Shown here piece after piece: positions 44,945 through 57,197 of a stretch of 64,000 nucleotides of DNA; position 1 is the first letter of the stretch; the number at the start of each line of letters is the position of its first letter. The translations under genes were made by a program, and so were the position numbers. This DNA comes from Triticum aestivum (Eukaryota; Streptophyta; Magnoliopsida; Poales; Poaceae), in NCBI RefSeq assembly GCF_018294505.1, contig NC_057809.1, positions 422,304,233-422,368,232 of the forward strand, read 5' to 3'. The notes below the pieces were generated by a model. The model was not told where the DNA came from. It saw only the letters and a list, made by a program, of their open reading frames with translations, and ran no database searches.

Positions 44945-45861
44945 CCTATAGTGAATTTTTCCCAAGACAACACAATCGAGATGAGAAACACCCAAAAATA
45001 AAATTGGGGAAAAGCCAGCGACAAATCCTAGAAGAAAGCAGAAGAGCGAAAAATACAAGAATAAAGTCTCAACATAATTATACATAGACTCATATATGAA
45101 AAGTAAACAACATGACTGGTTCACTACTCTCATACATGCAACGAAACATCATGACTCGTACACTACATCCATACATCATCCAGACAACTGCGAATACTCA
45201 GAGATAGTACTGCTCTGCTGGTGTTGTAGTGTCCTCCCCTGAAGCGGTCTCGAATCCCGAACTGACGTGGTTAACGGAAACCTCCGGATTAAAGGTAACA
45301 CGACGGCGCTGCCTCGAGGGCTCTCCCTCAGGGGCAGGGGTAGGATGAAGCATCGGGGCTACAGGGGTAGCAAGAAGTGAGACCCACTCGGCAGGAGTAT
45401 TGAGAGGGTTTGCGACCGAGACGCCCGCGCTACTTGTGGGAGTAACCGGCTAAATGGGGGAGCTAGAACTGACTGGGACGTAAGGGGTAAATCCCAGTGA
45501 AGACGGAGTAGTGGCGGATCTAGTAGTGACCAAAGTAGTGGCTAAAGCAGTACGGGTACGAGTCAGCTCTCGAGCCAGCTCATGGATCATGAGATAGCTA
45601 GCAGTGACATAACGAGCAAGGTGGCTAGCAACACTATCAGACTCCGGATCAATGAGAGGGAAACGGACACGACCGTTGTCGTGCAGAGATGGGTAGTAGT
45701 ACAAACCTGGGTGGTTCTGCATTGGGACCTTGTTGTAGTGAAGCTCGACAAGGACCTCGAATGCAGCAAACTGGACAGCCTGAGAAGCGGTGGAGGCATA
45801 ACCGCTCCGAGACCATGTCTAGTCTAGCATGGCCTATAGTCAGCGCAGCTCTGATACCAAG
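44945..45861 (-). pseudogene. E leader with broken extra frame (right copy)
   Basis: This is the leader of the central unit. The extra frame matches the left copy (MQNHPGLYYYPSLHDNGRV from 45722), but a stop lies near 45450 and about 285 bp have been lost around 45825, replacing the putative folded N-terminal region with a few unrelated bases. The primer binding site (45850-45860) is kept. A hydrophobic stretch that precedes gag in frame (45133-44945) is probably untranslated. Confidence 0.65.
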
Positions 45862-48800
45862 CGTTGTGGCACCCCGGCTCAGAGCGACCGGTTTACCATG
45901 CATTGCCAGCCCAGAGACCATGTCTTCTGGCGACACACAACATCTTGGTACAGAAAACAACCGCTTTATTGATGCTAGCAGAAGAGTTTACATTACAACA
46001 ACTGTCGAGGCCAAGCGGCACACTCGGTGCGGCTGAACAATATGTACATTATTTAGTGAACATAAAGGGGCCTCGATCCGAACAACTACGTGGCAGCGGA
46101 ATAACGTCGTGGTGGAAGCTCCATATCACGGGGACACCGATGTGGACATGATCTAGACCAAACAGCGCTCCTCTCCAAGGATACTCTCCTGAAATCTGGC
46201 ATGACACGCCAGGTCAGTACATTGAATGTACTTGCAAGCTCACAACAGGCATAATCATAATGACAAACAATATCATGATATTTAACCAATTATTAATGTT
46301 GCAACACTATATGTCAACATGTTGTGATCATGCTCGAACGTCCCTCGGGACAGCTTACCAACTGTAATCATCTCTGGATCACAAACACACCACCAAAGTG
46401 GTCTTTCTCAAGAAAAAACTCGTGATCCTTACGGCGATCACAACCACGACCATCATTTGGTCCCAAATGCCTCGATGGCCTTTCTTCCATCCATCAACAA
46501 TGCAAAGTTCATAGCTTAGTGTGCAATTTTTATTAAACGTTGACTCATGGTGGGACCTACTACGAGGTGTCTGTGATCGTTGACTCGGCTATCGATAGAT
46601 TACACACTCTGCAGAGGTAGCACACTGTACCCACACCACGGAACCCATGGCCTCGCACTCCCATTCGGGTGGACCAACGGCATTCCGACAAAACCCTTCC
46701 ATTGCCACAGCACTCTCTCGGCCACTCCGACCCAATTCCCCAACATGCTGGTCCTGGGTGGCCCCGTGTCTACCAAAGACACCCCGACCACCGTCGTGGT
46801 CAAAACACTCCCACTCGGGGACTCGGTACCATAATCTCATCAATGAGCACACAAGATTATGCCTGCTTACCGGGCCAGGGCAAGCACGGCATAACCTTCC
46901 CTAGTTGGAGGCACCGACCAGAGGCCGTGTCAATGGACCGAATCAAGGCCTTCCCACAAAGGCAAATGTGGTTGCACTGGAAAGAAACTCGATTCAGCGG
47001 AACCATGACCCAGTCAACGGTATATTCAAGTTGAGTTATATTCAGGTTCAACTTAAACTAAAAATGACCGGTGTCATAGCGTGCCATAAAATGCAAAACA
47101 ACACATGCATCATATAATGATAAAAATGACCGATGTCATCCATATACACACCAAGAATAAACGTCAACAACTCAAATGACTCTACTTGCTCAAAATGACT
47201 CACAACTTAACCAAAATATTTTGCAACAAGTTTTATTAACTTCTTACGCAAGAAAGTAACTCCGATAAATTACTCATATGCTTGACAAAAAGATTACACT
47301 ATCAACAACTCTTAATTTCTTTACCACTAAGTTGGGTTCAAACATTCTGTAAGACAAGTAATATGACTAAACAAGTATTTAACAGAATATTTTCTAACAA
47401 TTTTTTATCAAACTATGAAGGCAAAAACATAGCTAAATAATTACTAACATGCATAACAAAATTATTTCTGACATCACCTCAAATAAATCTTAACTTACTT
47501 TATCCACGAAACTAGTTTCAACCATTCTGTAAATCAAGCATTACAACAAACCAATATTTAACAGAATAAAAGTAACTCAATAATTATTTAAATGCATGGA
47601 TTAATCATTTCATTCAAGTAAGAAAATCACAAATATTGAAATGGCACCATGAAAATGTTGCTGTGGCTTGCCTTAGTGCAGATGAGGTTCACAAGCCTCC
47701 TGGTGATCCCCAAGACAAGCTTCACCTTCTGAAAATAATTTTAAACACAAAAAGAAAATATCAAGAACACTTCTGAAAATCACCAGAAATTCTAAACAGC
47801 TCAGAAAAATCTCATCTTTAGTGAGCTGCTAGATTTCTTATCAAAGAACACAATGCAAAAAGAATCAATTCATTTGGTCTTATGGTTGAAGAGTTATAAC
47901 TGTTTGAAGTGTTCTGTAAATTCAAATGAATTTGAATAAAAGAAATAGACTGGGGGGTGACGTCGAAGGCGTAAAGCCCAGGGGCGCCACCACTCCTACC
48001 GCTTCGCGCGCGTACAGAGTGGCAGACTAGCAGGCCCCGCTAGTCAGGTGGGGGAAGAGGGAGAAAGAAACAGAGGTGGCCGCGGTTTCGCCGGAGCTCT
48101 CGCCGGCGACGAGGACTCCTTGGCCCAAACGAGAGGGAGGGATTGCAAGAGGGGGTTGAGGCGCACCTGCCCGTACCCGTAGCGTGGCTAGGGGTGGTCG
48201 GACGGTGTCGGAATCAACCTCGCAAGCGGACGCAGAACGTGGAGGTCGCCGGAGTTGAGGAAGACGACGAGCAGAGGCCACTCCAGGGGCGCCAAGCGGG
48301 TGAGACGGCCTCACCGGAGAGAGGCGGAGGCCCTGGAGGGGTCGCCCAGGCCTGGGAGGGGCTGGAGCTACTGCGGCGACCAGAGGGTATCGCCGGCGAG
48401 CTCGAGCTCTGGGACGGCGGCCCGAGGCCTGCCCGGCTGGGCTCCGGCTTCCTACGTAGTCGTGTAGTGTGTGTGAGGGTTGGATGGTGCTCGAGGAGGC
48501 TGGGGGGGCTCTATTTATAGGCGAGCAGCGAGAGTGCTTCGGGCTCCGCCAGTGGACACCTGTCCATGGTGCCCGCCGACGAGCGGCGTCAGTGAGAGGG
48601 GGAGAAGGCGACGGGGGTCACACGGCCACTGTGCGCGGACGAAGACGAGCACAGGATCAAGAGGATGGCGACGAGCACAGTGCGCTCCGCATTGTTGGGC
48701 TGGCCGGACCTTACTCGTGCTCGCTGCGGCGAGCTCCGGCGTTGGCGAGCGCCAGGGAGGAGTTAAGGACGTTGAGACGATGATGGTGGCGAGGTTTGGC

Positions 48801-49577
48801 AAGGTTGGGCAGGCGGGGAAGCGAGCACGCGAGCAACAGAGGCTCGGGCGCGTCGGCTGCATGCCAGCACGCCTGGACGAACGCGGTCACTGCGTGAACT
48901 ATGACATCAGGTCGATCTAAGCATAAACTCAATGTCTGGCATGTTGTTCGTGGTAGTTTTGAGTGTTACCACGATTTGGTTTGGATTCAGGTGCAGTAGA
49001 GAAGATTTTACAAGCCAGGTAAGTTTCTGGTCAGTAACTTTGCGATGTTACTGTGGTCAAATGGCTGGGAGTTTGAAGTTGTGCTTTGGAGGCTAGTCAT
49101 AAGTTACTAAGGTAAAGATGCACAAGAAATTTCAGGTCAAATGGAGCAAGTAAAATGGTAGATGCTGTAGAAACCACCATTTCTGTCCAGAACAGAAAAG
49201 ATTGTCTGTAGCAAGAATATTCCAAAAAGTGATGAAATATTTTTGCTCAGGAAGGTGCTCTAGGGTTCACAGAATATTTGTGAAATATCTCAGATTTTTC
49301 TGAGCCATAAAAATTGGGGTTGCTTTGAAGCAAACAGATCTGACTTAGGGTTTTTGAGAGAGAATGAATATTTTTCATTTAAGAAAAATATTCCAAAGAT
49401 TATTTTGGGGTGGGTCAGAAGTGAAATGATGATTTAGGAGGGAAGTGAAGCACTTGGGTGAAAGCCAAGGATGCCCAAGTTTTTAAGTCCATATGAAAAG
49501 ATTCAAGAACTCCAAGTTCAAATATTTTCAAATGAAAAATCAAGCAAATAAGAGAGGGCAAAAACCAGGCTGTCACA
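45862..49577 (-). repeat. 5' LTR of E, right copy
   Basis: The LTR is 3716 bp. It starts CGTTGTGGCACC (TG changed to CG) and ends CCAGGCTGTCACA in plus-strand reading. It differs from the left copy by scattered substitutions and small indels. It ends in the 5' LTR of element H; TGCAA (49578-49582) is the expected right target duplication. Confidence 0.85.
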
Positions 49578-51014
49578 TGCAAATTGCTGTCTTTTTTTGC
49601 CTATTTCAGTGTTTCGAAGAAAAGGAATATCAAATGGAATCCAAACAGAATGAAACCTTCGGGAGAGTTATTTTTGGAACAAACATGATCCAGGAGACTT
49701 GGAATGGATGTTAAGGAAGCAACGAGGCAGCCACGAGGCAGGGAGGCGCGCCCAGGGGGTAGGCACGCCCCTCCCTTGTGGGCCCCTCGTGGCTCCACCG
49801 ACCTACTTCTCTCGCCTATATATACTCATATACCCCGAAAACATCCGAGAGCACCACGAAACCCTATTTTCACCACCGCAACCTTCTGTACCCATGAGAT
49901 CCCATTTTGGGGCCTTTTCTGGTGCTCCGCCGGAGGGGGGATCGATCATAGAGGGCTTCTACATCAACACCATAGCCTCTCCGATGATGTGTGAGTAGTT
50001 TACCGCAGACCTTCGGGTCCATAGTTATTAGCTAGATGTCATCTTCTCTCTCTTTGGATCTCAATACAAAGTTCTCCTCGATTCTCTTGGAGATCTATTC
50101 GATGCAATTCTTTTTGCGGTGTGTTTGTCGAGATCCGATGAATTGTGGGTTTATGATCAAGATTATGTATGAATAATATTTGGTTCTTCTCTGAATTCTT
50201 ATATGTATGATTTGTTATCTTTGCAAGTCTCCTCGAATTATCAGTTTGGTTTGGCCTACTAGATTGATCTTGCTTGCAATGGGAGAAGTGCTTAGCTTTG
50301 GGTTCAATCCTGCGGTGTCCTTTCCCGGTGACAGTAGGGGCAGCAAGGCACGTATTGTATTGTTGCCATCGAGGATAAAAATATGGGGTTTATATCATAT
50401 TTCTTTAGTTTATCCCTCTACATCATGTCATCTTGCCTAATGGATTACTCTGTTCTTATGAACTTAATACTCTAGATGCATGCTGGATAGCAGTCGATGT
50501 GTGGAGTAATAGTAGTAGATGCAGAATCGTTTCGGTCTACTTGTCGCGGACGTGATGCCTATATACATGATCATGCCTATATATTCTCATAACTATGCGC
50601 TTTTCTATCAATTGCTCGACAGTAATTTGTTCACCCACCGTAGATTATGCTATCTTGAGAGAAGCCACTAGTGAAACCTATGGCCCCCAGGTCTATTTTC
50701 CATCATATAAGTTTCCGATCTACTTTATTTTGCAATCTTTAATTTCCAATCTATATCATAAAAATACCAAAAATATTTATCTTATTATCTCTATCAGATC
50801 TAACTTTTGCAAGTGGCCATGAAGGGATTGACAACCCCTTTATCGCGTTGGTTGCAAGGTTCTTATTTGTTTGTGCAGGTACAAGGCGACTTGCGTGTAA
50901 CCTCCTACTGGATTGATACCTTCATTCTCAAAAACTGAGGGAAATACTTACGCTACTTTGCTGCATCACCCTTTCCTCTTCAAGGGAAAAGCAACGCATG
51001 CTCAAGAGGTAGCA
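49578..51014 (+). repeat. 5' LTR of H, 5' end missing
   Basis: The LTR starts at the base that corresponds to 54960 in the 3' LTR, so about 131 bp lie on the other, deleted, side of E. It has a TATA box at 49816-49825 and ends CAAGAGGTAGCA. It is closest to the other H LTR and more distant from those of A. Confidence 0.85.
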
Positions 51015-51024
51015 AGAAGGATTT

Positions 51025-51042
51025 CTGCCACCGTTGCCGGGG
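51025..51042 (+). other. degenerate primer binding site of H
   Basis: CTGCCACCGTTGCCGGGGA corresponds to the tRNA-Asp site TGGCGCCGTTGCCGGGGA with changes at its start (GGCGCC to GCCACC). The 3' part is perfect. Confidence 0.7.
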
Positions 51043-51199
51043 AGGCTTACGCCAAGTCAAGTCAAGACATACCAACTACCCATCACAAACTCTTATCCCT
51101 CACATTACATTATTTGTCATTTACCTCTCGTTTTCCTCTCCCCCACTTCACCTTTGCCGTTTTATTCACCCTCCTTCCGTTCGATCTTGTGTTACCATG

Positions 51200-52033
51200 T
51201 GCCTTCTTTTTGCTTGCATCTTCACTTGCTAAAAGTGTAAGGATCCTCATCCCCTTGCTAATCTTTTTAAGAGATCCAATTATGATGAACAAATTTCTAG
51301 TGATTTGAGTGCACTAGATTATCTTTATGAGGTTTTGCTTGAAATTCGTGAATCTAAAAATTGTGATGAAGAAATTTATGAAGAGATTCACGATAGCTCC
51401 TTGAATAAAAAGCATGATTGCAATGATTTTACTATAAATTCTCTTGATGTCAATTGTGCTAATAATATGCAAAACCCTAAGCTTGGGGATGCTAGTTTTG
51501 CTATGTATACTACTTGTTGCAATGATCATGATTGGGGTGATTCTTCTTATGATCTTGAAAATTTATTTAAGCCCCATGATGAATGTGAGATTGATAATAG
51601 TGTTTGCAATAATATTGAAAGTGGGTTTGGAAGAGTGTCAACTTTAGATCCCACATATTTGGAGAATGTTCAATCTTATGGTATTTTTGATAAAAGTGGG
51701 TTTGGAGAGGTCATGACTTTAGTTAATGATAATCCACTCTTTTGGAAGAGTGTCAACTTTGCATACATGTGGATCGTGTTAAGAATATGTTTTGTGAATT
51801 AATATGAGAGAGGAAAATGTGGTTTTAGAAATTTTCATGTTACTAAATTACATCTCTTCATGTTGAGATTGCTATTATCTCTTTCTTCTTCCTTGCATAT
51901 GCTAGTTTTTGCCTGCCTTGATAATTTGTTTGCTTATAAAATTCCTATGCATAGGAAGTATGTTAGACTTAGATGTGTTTGTCACGTGTTTTATGAAGCT
52001 CTCTTTGTGCTTCAATTCTTCTTTTTTATGTGA
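51200..52033 (+). pseudogene. H-specific protein with hydrophobic C-terminus, function unknown
   Basis: One frame runs through 51242-51799, is stopped by TAA at 51800-51802, and continues in the same frame to TGA at 52031-52033, so a single nonsense change separates the halves. The upstream limit is uncertain; ATG 51305 is the first methionine that I can defend. The N-terminal part is acidic (about 51300-51720) and has two related motifs (ESGFGRVSTL and KSGFGEVMTL). The C-terminal part has hydrophobic stretches (LHLFMLRLLLSLSSSLHML; HVFYEALFVLQFFFFM) that could span a membrane. It stands where gag stands in A. Athila elements can carry an envelope-like gene with membrane segments, but I see no specific motif, so that link is only a possibility. 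Confidence 0.5.
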
Positions 52034-52050
52034 GCATCATCGAAATCTCA

Positions 52051-52110
52051 ATGCCTAGCTAGGGGCGTTAAACGATAGCGCTTGTTGGGAGGCAACCCAA
52101 TTTTATTTTT
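52051..52110 (+). other. 60-nt motif conserved with A (H copy)
   Basis: All 60 bases are identical to 19567-19626 of element A. The motif begins 17 bases after the stop codon of the H gene; in A it lies about 80 bases after the gag-protease stop. Confidence 0.6.
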
Positions 52111-52757
52111 GTTTCTTGCTTTTTGTTCCTGTTTAGTAATAAACAATTCATCTAGCCTCTGGTTAGATGTGGTTTTATGTTTTAATTAGTGTTTGTGCCA
52201 AGTAAAACCTATATGATCTTCTTGGGTGATAATTATTTGATCTTGCTGAAAAAGGCAGAAACTTTCTGCTCACGAAAACAATTGTTGAAAATCGCCAGAA
52301 CCTGATAAAATACTGATTCCAATTTCAGTAGATCAATAATCAAATTATCTAGGTCTTACTATTTTGGTATAATTGTTTAGTTACATAAAGTTTGTGTTTG
52401 ATACAGATTACTACAGACTGTTCTGTTTTTGACAGATTCTGTTTTTCGTGAGTTGTTTGCTTATTTTGATTAATCTATGGCTAGTATCGGGGGGTATGAA
52501 CCATAGAGAAGTTGTAATACAGTAGTTTTAACACCAATATAAATAAATAATGAGTTCATTACAGTACCTTAAAGTGGTGGTTTGTTTTATTTCGCTAACA
52601 GAGCTCATGAGATTTTCTGTTGAGTTTTGTGTTGTCAAGTTTTCACGTTTTGGGTAAGATTTGATGGATTATGGAATAAGGAGTGGCAAGAGCCTAAGCT
52701 TGGGGATGCCCAAGGGAACCCAAGGTAAAATTCAAGGACAACCAAAAACCTAAGCTT

Positions 52758-52781
52758 GGGGATGCCCCTGAAGGCATCCCC
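52758..52781 (+). other. conserved hairpin (H copy)
   Basis: The stem GGGGATGCC/GGCATCCCC is unchanged from A, and the loop reads CCTGAA. Confidence 0.65.
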
Positions 52782-54828
52782 TCTTTCGTCTTCGTCTATC
52801 GGTAACTTTATTTGAGGCTATATTTTTATTCACCACATGATATGTGTTTTGCTTGGAGCGTCTTGTATGATTTCAGTATTTGCTTTTTAGTTTACCACAA
52901 TCATCCTTGCTGTACACACCTTTTGGAGAGACACACATGAATTGGAATTTGTTAGAATACTCTAAGTGCTTCACTTATATCTTTTGAGCTAGATGATTTT
53001 GCTCTAGTGCTTCGCTTATATCTTTTTAGAGAACGGTAGTGGTTTATTTTATAGAAATAATTGATCTCTCATGCTTCACTTAAATTATTTTGAGAGTCCC
53101 TTAGAACAGCATGGTAATTTTCTTTGGTTATGAATTTAGTCCTAAAGTGATGAGCATCCAAGATGGATATAATAAAAAACTATCATATAAAGTGCATTGA
53201 ATACTATGAGAAGTTTGATTCTTTATGATTGTTTTGAGATATGAAGATGGTGATATTAGAGTCATGCTAGTTGAGTAGTTGTAAATTTGAGAAATACTTG
53301 TGTTAAAGTTTGTGATTCCCGTAACATGCACGTATGGTGAACCGTTATGTGATGAAGTCGGAGCATGATTTATTTATTGATTGTCTTCCTTATGAGTGGC
53401 GGTCGGGGACGAGCGATGGTATTTTCCTACCAATCTATCCCCCTAGGAGCATGCGCGTAGTACTTCATTCCGATAACTAATAGATTTTTGCAATAAGTAT
53501 GTGAGTTCTTTATGACTAATGTTTAGTCCATGGATTATACGCACTCTCACCCTTCCACCATTGCTAGCCTCTCTTATACCGCACACTTTTCGCCGGTATC
53601 ATACACCCACCATTACCTTCCTCAAAACAGCCACCATACCTACCTATTATGGCATTTCCATAGCCATTCCGAGATATATTGCCATGCAACTTACCACCAT
53701 TCCATTTATTATGACACGTTTCATCATTGTCATATTGCTTTGCATGATCATGTAGTTGACATCATATTTGTGGCAAAGCCACCTTCATAATTCTCTCATA
53801 CATGTGACTCATGAGTCATTGTATATCCCGGTACACTGTCGGGGGCATTCACATAGAGTCATATTTTGTTCTAAGTATTGAGTTGTAAGTAAATAAAAGT
53901 GTGATGATCATCATTATTAGAGCATTGTCCTAAGTCAGGAAAGGATGATGGAGACTATGATTCCCCCACAAGTCGGGATGAGACTCCGAACGAAAAAATA
54001 GGCCATAAAAAGGCCCAAACAAAAAATGAGAGAAAAAGCGAAGGGGCAATGTTACTATCCTTTTACCACACTTGTGCTTCAAAGTAGCACCTTAATCTTC
54101 ATGATAGAGAGTCTCATATGTTGCCACTTTCATATACTAGTGGGAATTTTACATTATATAACTTGGCTTGTATATTCCAATGATGGGCTTCCTCAAATTG
54201 CCCTAGGTCTTCATGAGCAAGCGAGTTGGATGCACACCCACTTAGTTTCTTTCGTTGAGCTTTCATACACTTATAGCTCTAGTGCATCCGTTGCATGGCA
54301 ATCCCTACTCACTCACATTGATATCTATTGATGGGCATCTCCATAGCCCGTTGATACGCCTAGTTGATGTGGGACTATCTTCTCCTTTTTGTCTTCTCCA
54401 CAACCACCATTCTATTCCACATATATAGTGCTATGTCCATGGCTCACGCTCATGTATTGCGTGAAGATTGAAAAAGTTTAAGAACATCAAAAGTATGAAA
54501 CAATTGCTTGGCTTGTCATTGGGGTTGTGCATGATTTAAATATTTTGTGTGATGAAGATAGAGCATAGCCAGACTATATGATTTTGTAGGGATAACTTTC
54601 TTTGGACATGTTATTCTGAGAAGAGATGATTGCTTTGTTAGTATGCTTGAAATATTATTATTTTTATGTCAACATTAAACTTTTATATTGAATCTTTCGG
54701 GTCTGAACATGCATGCCACAATAAAGAAATTTACATTAAGAATTATGCTAGGTAGCATTCCACATCAAAAATTCTGTTTTTATCATGTACCTACTCGAGG
54801 ACGAGCAGGAATTAAGCTTGGGGATGCT

Positions 54829-56398
54829 TGACACGTCTCCAAGGTATCTATAATTTTTGATTGTTCCATGCTATTATATTATTTGTTTTGGATGTATAAT
54901 GGGATTTATTATGCACTTTTATATTATTTTTGGGACTAACCTACTAACCGGAGGCCCAGTGCAAATTGCTGTTTTTTTTGCCTATTTCAGTGTTTCGCAG
55001 AAAAGGAATATCAAACGGAATCCGAACGGAATGAAACCTTCGGGAGAGTTATTTTTGGAACAAACGTGATCCAAGAGACTTGGAGTGGACGTCAAGGAAG
55101 CAACGAGGCGGCCACGAGGCAGGGAGACACGCCCAGGGGGTAGGCGTGCCCCCACCCTCGTGGGCCCATCATGGCTCCACCGACCTACTTCTTTCGCCTA
55201 TATATACTCATATAAACCCGAAAAACATACGAGAGCACCACGAAACCCAATTTCCACCGCCGCAACCTTCTGTACCCGTGAGATCCCATCTTGGGGCCTT
55301 TGCCGGCGCTCCACCGGAGGGGGAATCGATCATAGAGGGCTTCTACACCAACACCATAGCCTCCCCGATGATGTGTGAGTAGTTTACCACAGACCTTCGG
55401 GTCCATAGTTATTAGCTAGATGGCTTCTTCTCTCTCTTTGAATCTCAATACAAAGTTCTCTTCGATTCTCTTGGAGATCTATTCGATGTAATTCTTTTTG
55501 CGGTGTCTTTGTTGAGATCCGATGAATTGTGGGTTTATGATCAAGATTATCTATGAATAATATTTGGTTCTTCTTTGAATTCTTATATGTATGATTTGTT
55601 ATCTTTGCAAGTCTCTTCAAATTATCAGTTTGGTTTGGCCTACTAGATTGATCTTTCTTGGAATGGGAGAAGTGCTTAGCTTTGGGTTCAATCTTGCAGT
55701 GTCATTTCCTAGTGACACCAGGGGCAGCAAGGCACGTATTGTATTATTGCCATTGAGGATAAAAAGATGGGGTTTATATCATATTGCTTGAGTTTATCCC
55801 TCTACATCATGTCATCTTGCCTAATGCGTTACTCTGTTCTTATGAACTTAATACTCTAGATGCATGCTGGATAGCGGTCAATGTGTGGAGTAATAGTAGT
55901 AGATGCGGAATCGTTTCGGTCTACTTGTCGCGGACGTGATGCCTATATACATGATCATGCCTAGATATTCTCATAACTATGCGCTTTTCTATCAATTGCT
56001 CGACAGTAATTTGTTCACCCACCGTAGATTATGCTATCTTGAGAGAAGCCACTAGTGAAACCTATGGCCCCCGGGTCTATTTTCCATCATATAAGTTTCT
56101 GATCTATTTTATTTTGCAATCTTTACTTTCCAATCTATATCATAAAAATACCAAAAATATTTATCTTATTATCTCTATCAGATCTCACTTTTGCAAGTGG
56201 CCGTGAAGGGATCGACAACCCCTTTATCGTGTTGGTTGCAAGGTTCTTATTTGTTTGTGCAGGTACAAGGAGACTTGCGTGTAACCTCCTACTGGATTGA
56301 TACCTTGGTTCTCAAAAACTGAGGGAAATACTTATGCTACTTTTCTGCATCACCCTTTCCTCTTCAAGGGAAAACCAACGCATGCTCAAGAGGTAGCA
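54829..56398 (+). repeat. 3' LTR of H
   Basis: The LTR begins TGACACGTCTCCAAGG, ends ATGCTCAAGAGGTAGCA, and is 1570 bp. The TATA box is at 55198-55206. It is directly followed by CACTA palindromic DNA. Confidence 0.88.
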
Positions 56399-56590
56399 GT
56401 CCCGGTTCCAGAGGGCCTTCAGTCCCGATTCTGGAACCAGGACAAAAGGGTCAGGACTAAAGCCCAAAATCTTTAGTCCCAGTTCTCTTACGAACCGGGA
56501 CAAAAGGGGCTCCACGTGCCGCTGCGGGGCGCCCAGGTAGGAGGACCTTTAGTCCCGGTTGGTAATACCAACCTTGACCAAAAGGCATGC
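56399..56590. repeat. left subterminal palindromes of CACTA
   Basis: Three or four decayed palindromic units of about 37 bp are present, for example CTTTAGTCCCGGTTGGTAAT... and its complement, and TTAGTCCCAGTTCTCTTACG... . They lie beyond the 3' end of the transposase gene. In En/Spm elements such repeats bind the transposase; this role is inferred from the family. Confidence 0.65.
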
Positions 56591-56829
56591 ATGCGTCAGC
56601 AGCTAGCAGGAGCTGGGGTTTTTGTTTTTTTTTTGAAAGGGGAGGGGTGGTTTAGGGGTTTTTAGAGGGTTAATTTAGGGGTTTCATATTGTGTTAGCTA
56701 GTTAATAGAGAGAAGTGTCTTCTCTTTCTCTGTGCTTGGTCGACGCTAGCTACTACACATATAGAGAGAACTCGACACGCTAGCTAGTAAGCAAATGAAG
56801 GAACCATTAATTACAGAAGATCGTCATGA

Positions 56830-56861
<32 letters not shown>

Positions 56862-56964
56862 AGATGTGAGGCCTCTCTTTCTCTGAGAGATTGGTCGAAC
56901 AACAAGTTTTCATATATCTATCACATGCTACTACATATATACAATATAACATTCCTTACAATCC
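56591..56964. other. CACTA 3' flank with (TAGA)n microsatellite
   Basis: No gene is seen. A (TAGA)6 run lies at 56841-56865 in a generally AT-rich stretch that probably represents the 3' untranslated region of the transposase gene. Confidence 0.6.
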
Positions 56965-57126
56965 GTAACATCTAAAATCGTTTTCAACTTCCACATGGTA
57001 TTCTCCGGCTTTAGGTATGACTTGGTCAAGAAAGAATCCCGCTAATTCCTCTTGAATTTCTCATATGCGATCATGTGGTTGGAGTTCATCCCGCATCTTC
57101 CACATCTAATTTAAAGAAGGGGGTCA

Positions 57127-57197
<71 letters not shown>

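Larger units (their letters stand above)
35460..49577 (-). mobile_element. Tekay-type chromovirus array E with abnormal LTR order
   Basis: Minus-strand Gypsy chromovirus. From right to left: LTR (45862-49577), leader and gag-pol (45861-40497), LTR (36754-40481), and then a second leader with the start of gag (36753-35460), which is cut off. A normal element would end at the left LTR. The extra leader means that the left LTR is also the 5' LTR of a second unit, so the array is part of LTR-internal-LTR-internal made by unequal recombination. The right LTR is followed by H sequence (TGCAA...). The chromodomain at the pol C-terminus and the PPT GTGGGGGAGG support the chromovirus assignment. Confidence 0.8.
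52034..54828 (+). other. H 3' non-coding interior
   Basis: This AT-rich region has no gene. It parallels 19560-22277 of A and contains the same 60-nt motif (52051-52110), the same hairpin (52758-52781), and copies of TAAGCTTGGGGATGC at 52695 and 52751. A further copy at 54812-54827 forms the polypurine-tract region before the 3' LTR, and another lies within the gene at 51477. Confidence 0.7.
49578..56398 (+). mobile_element. Athila-type element H, non-autonomous, 5' LTR cut by E
   Basis: H is a plus-strand element with a 5' LTR lacking its first about 131 bp (49578-51014), an Asp-type primer binding site, one unusual gene (about 51200-52033), a long non-coding 3' interior and a complete 3' LTR (54829-56398). 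The LTR and 3' interior are related to those of element A, but the coding part is not. There is no gag, protease or pol. The sequence right of the 3' LTR (GTCCC...) is CACTA subterminal DNA, so H inserted in that transposon. The left target duplication is not visible. Confidence 0.8.
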
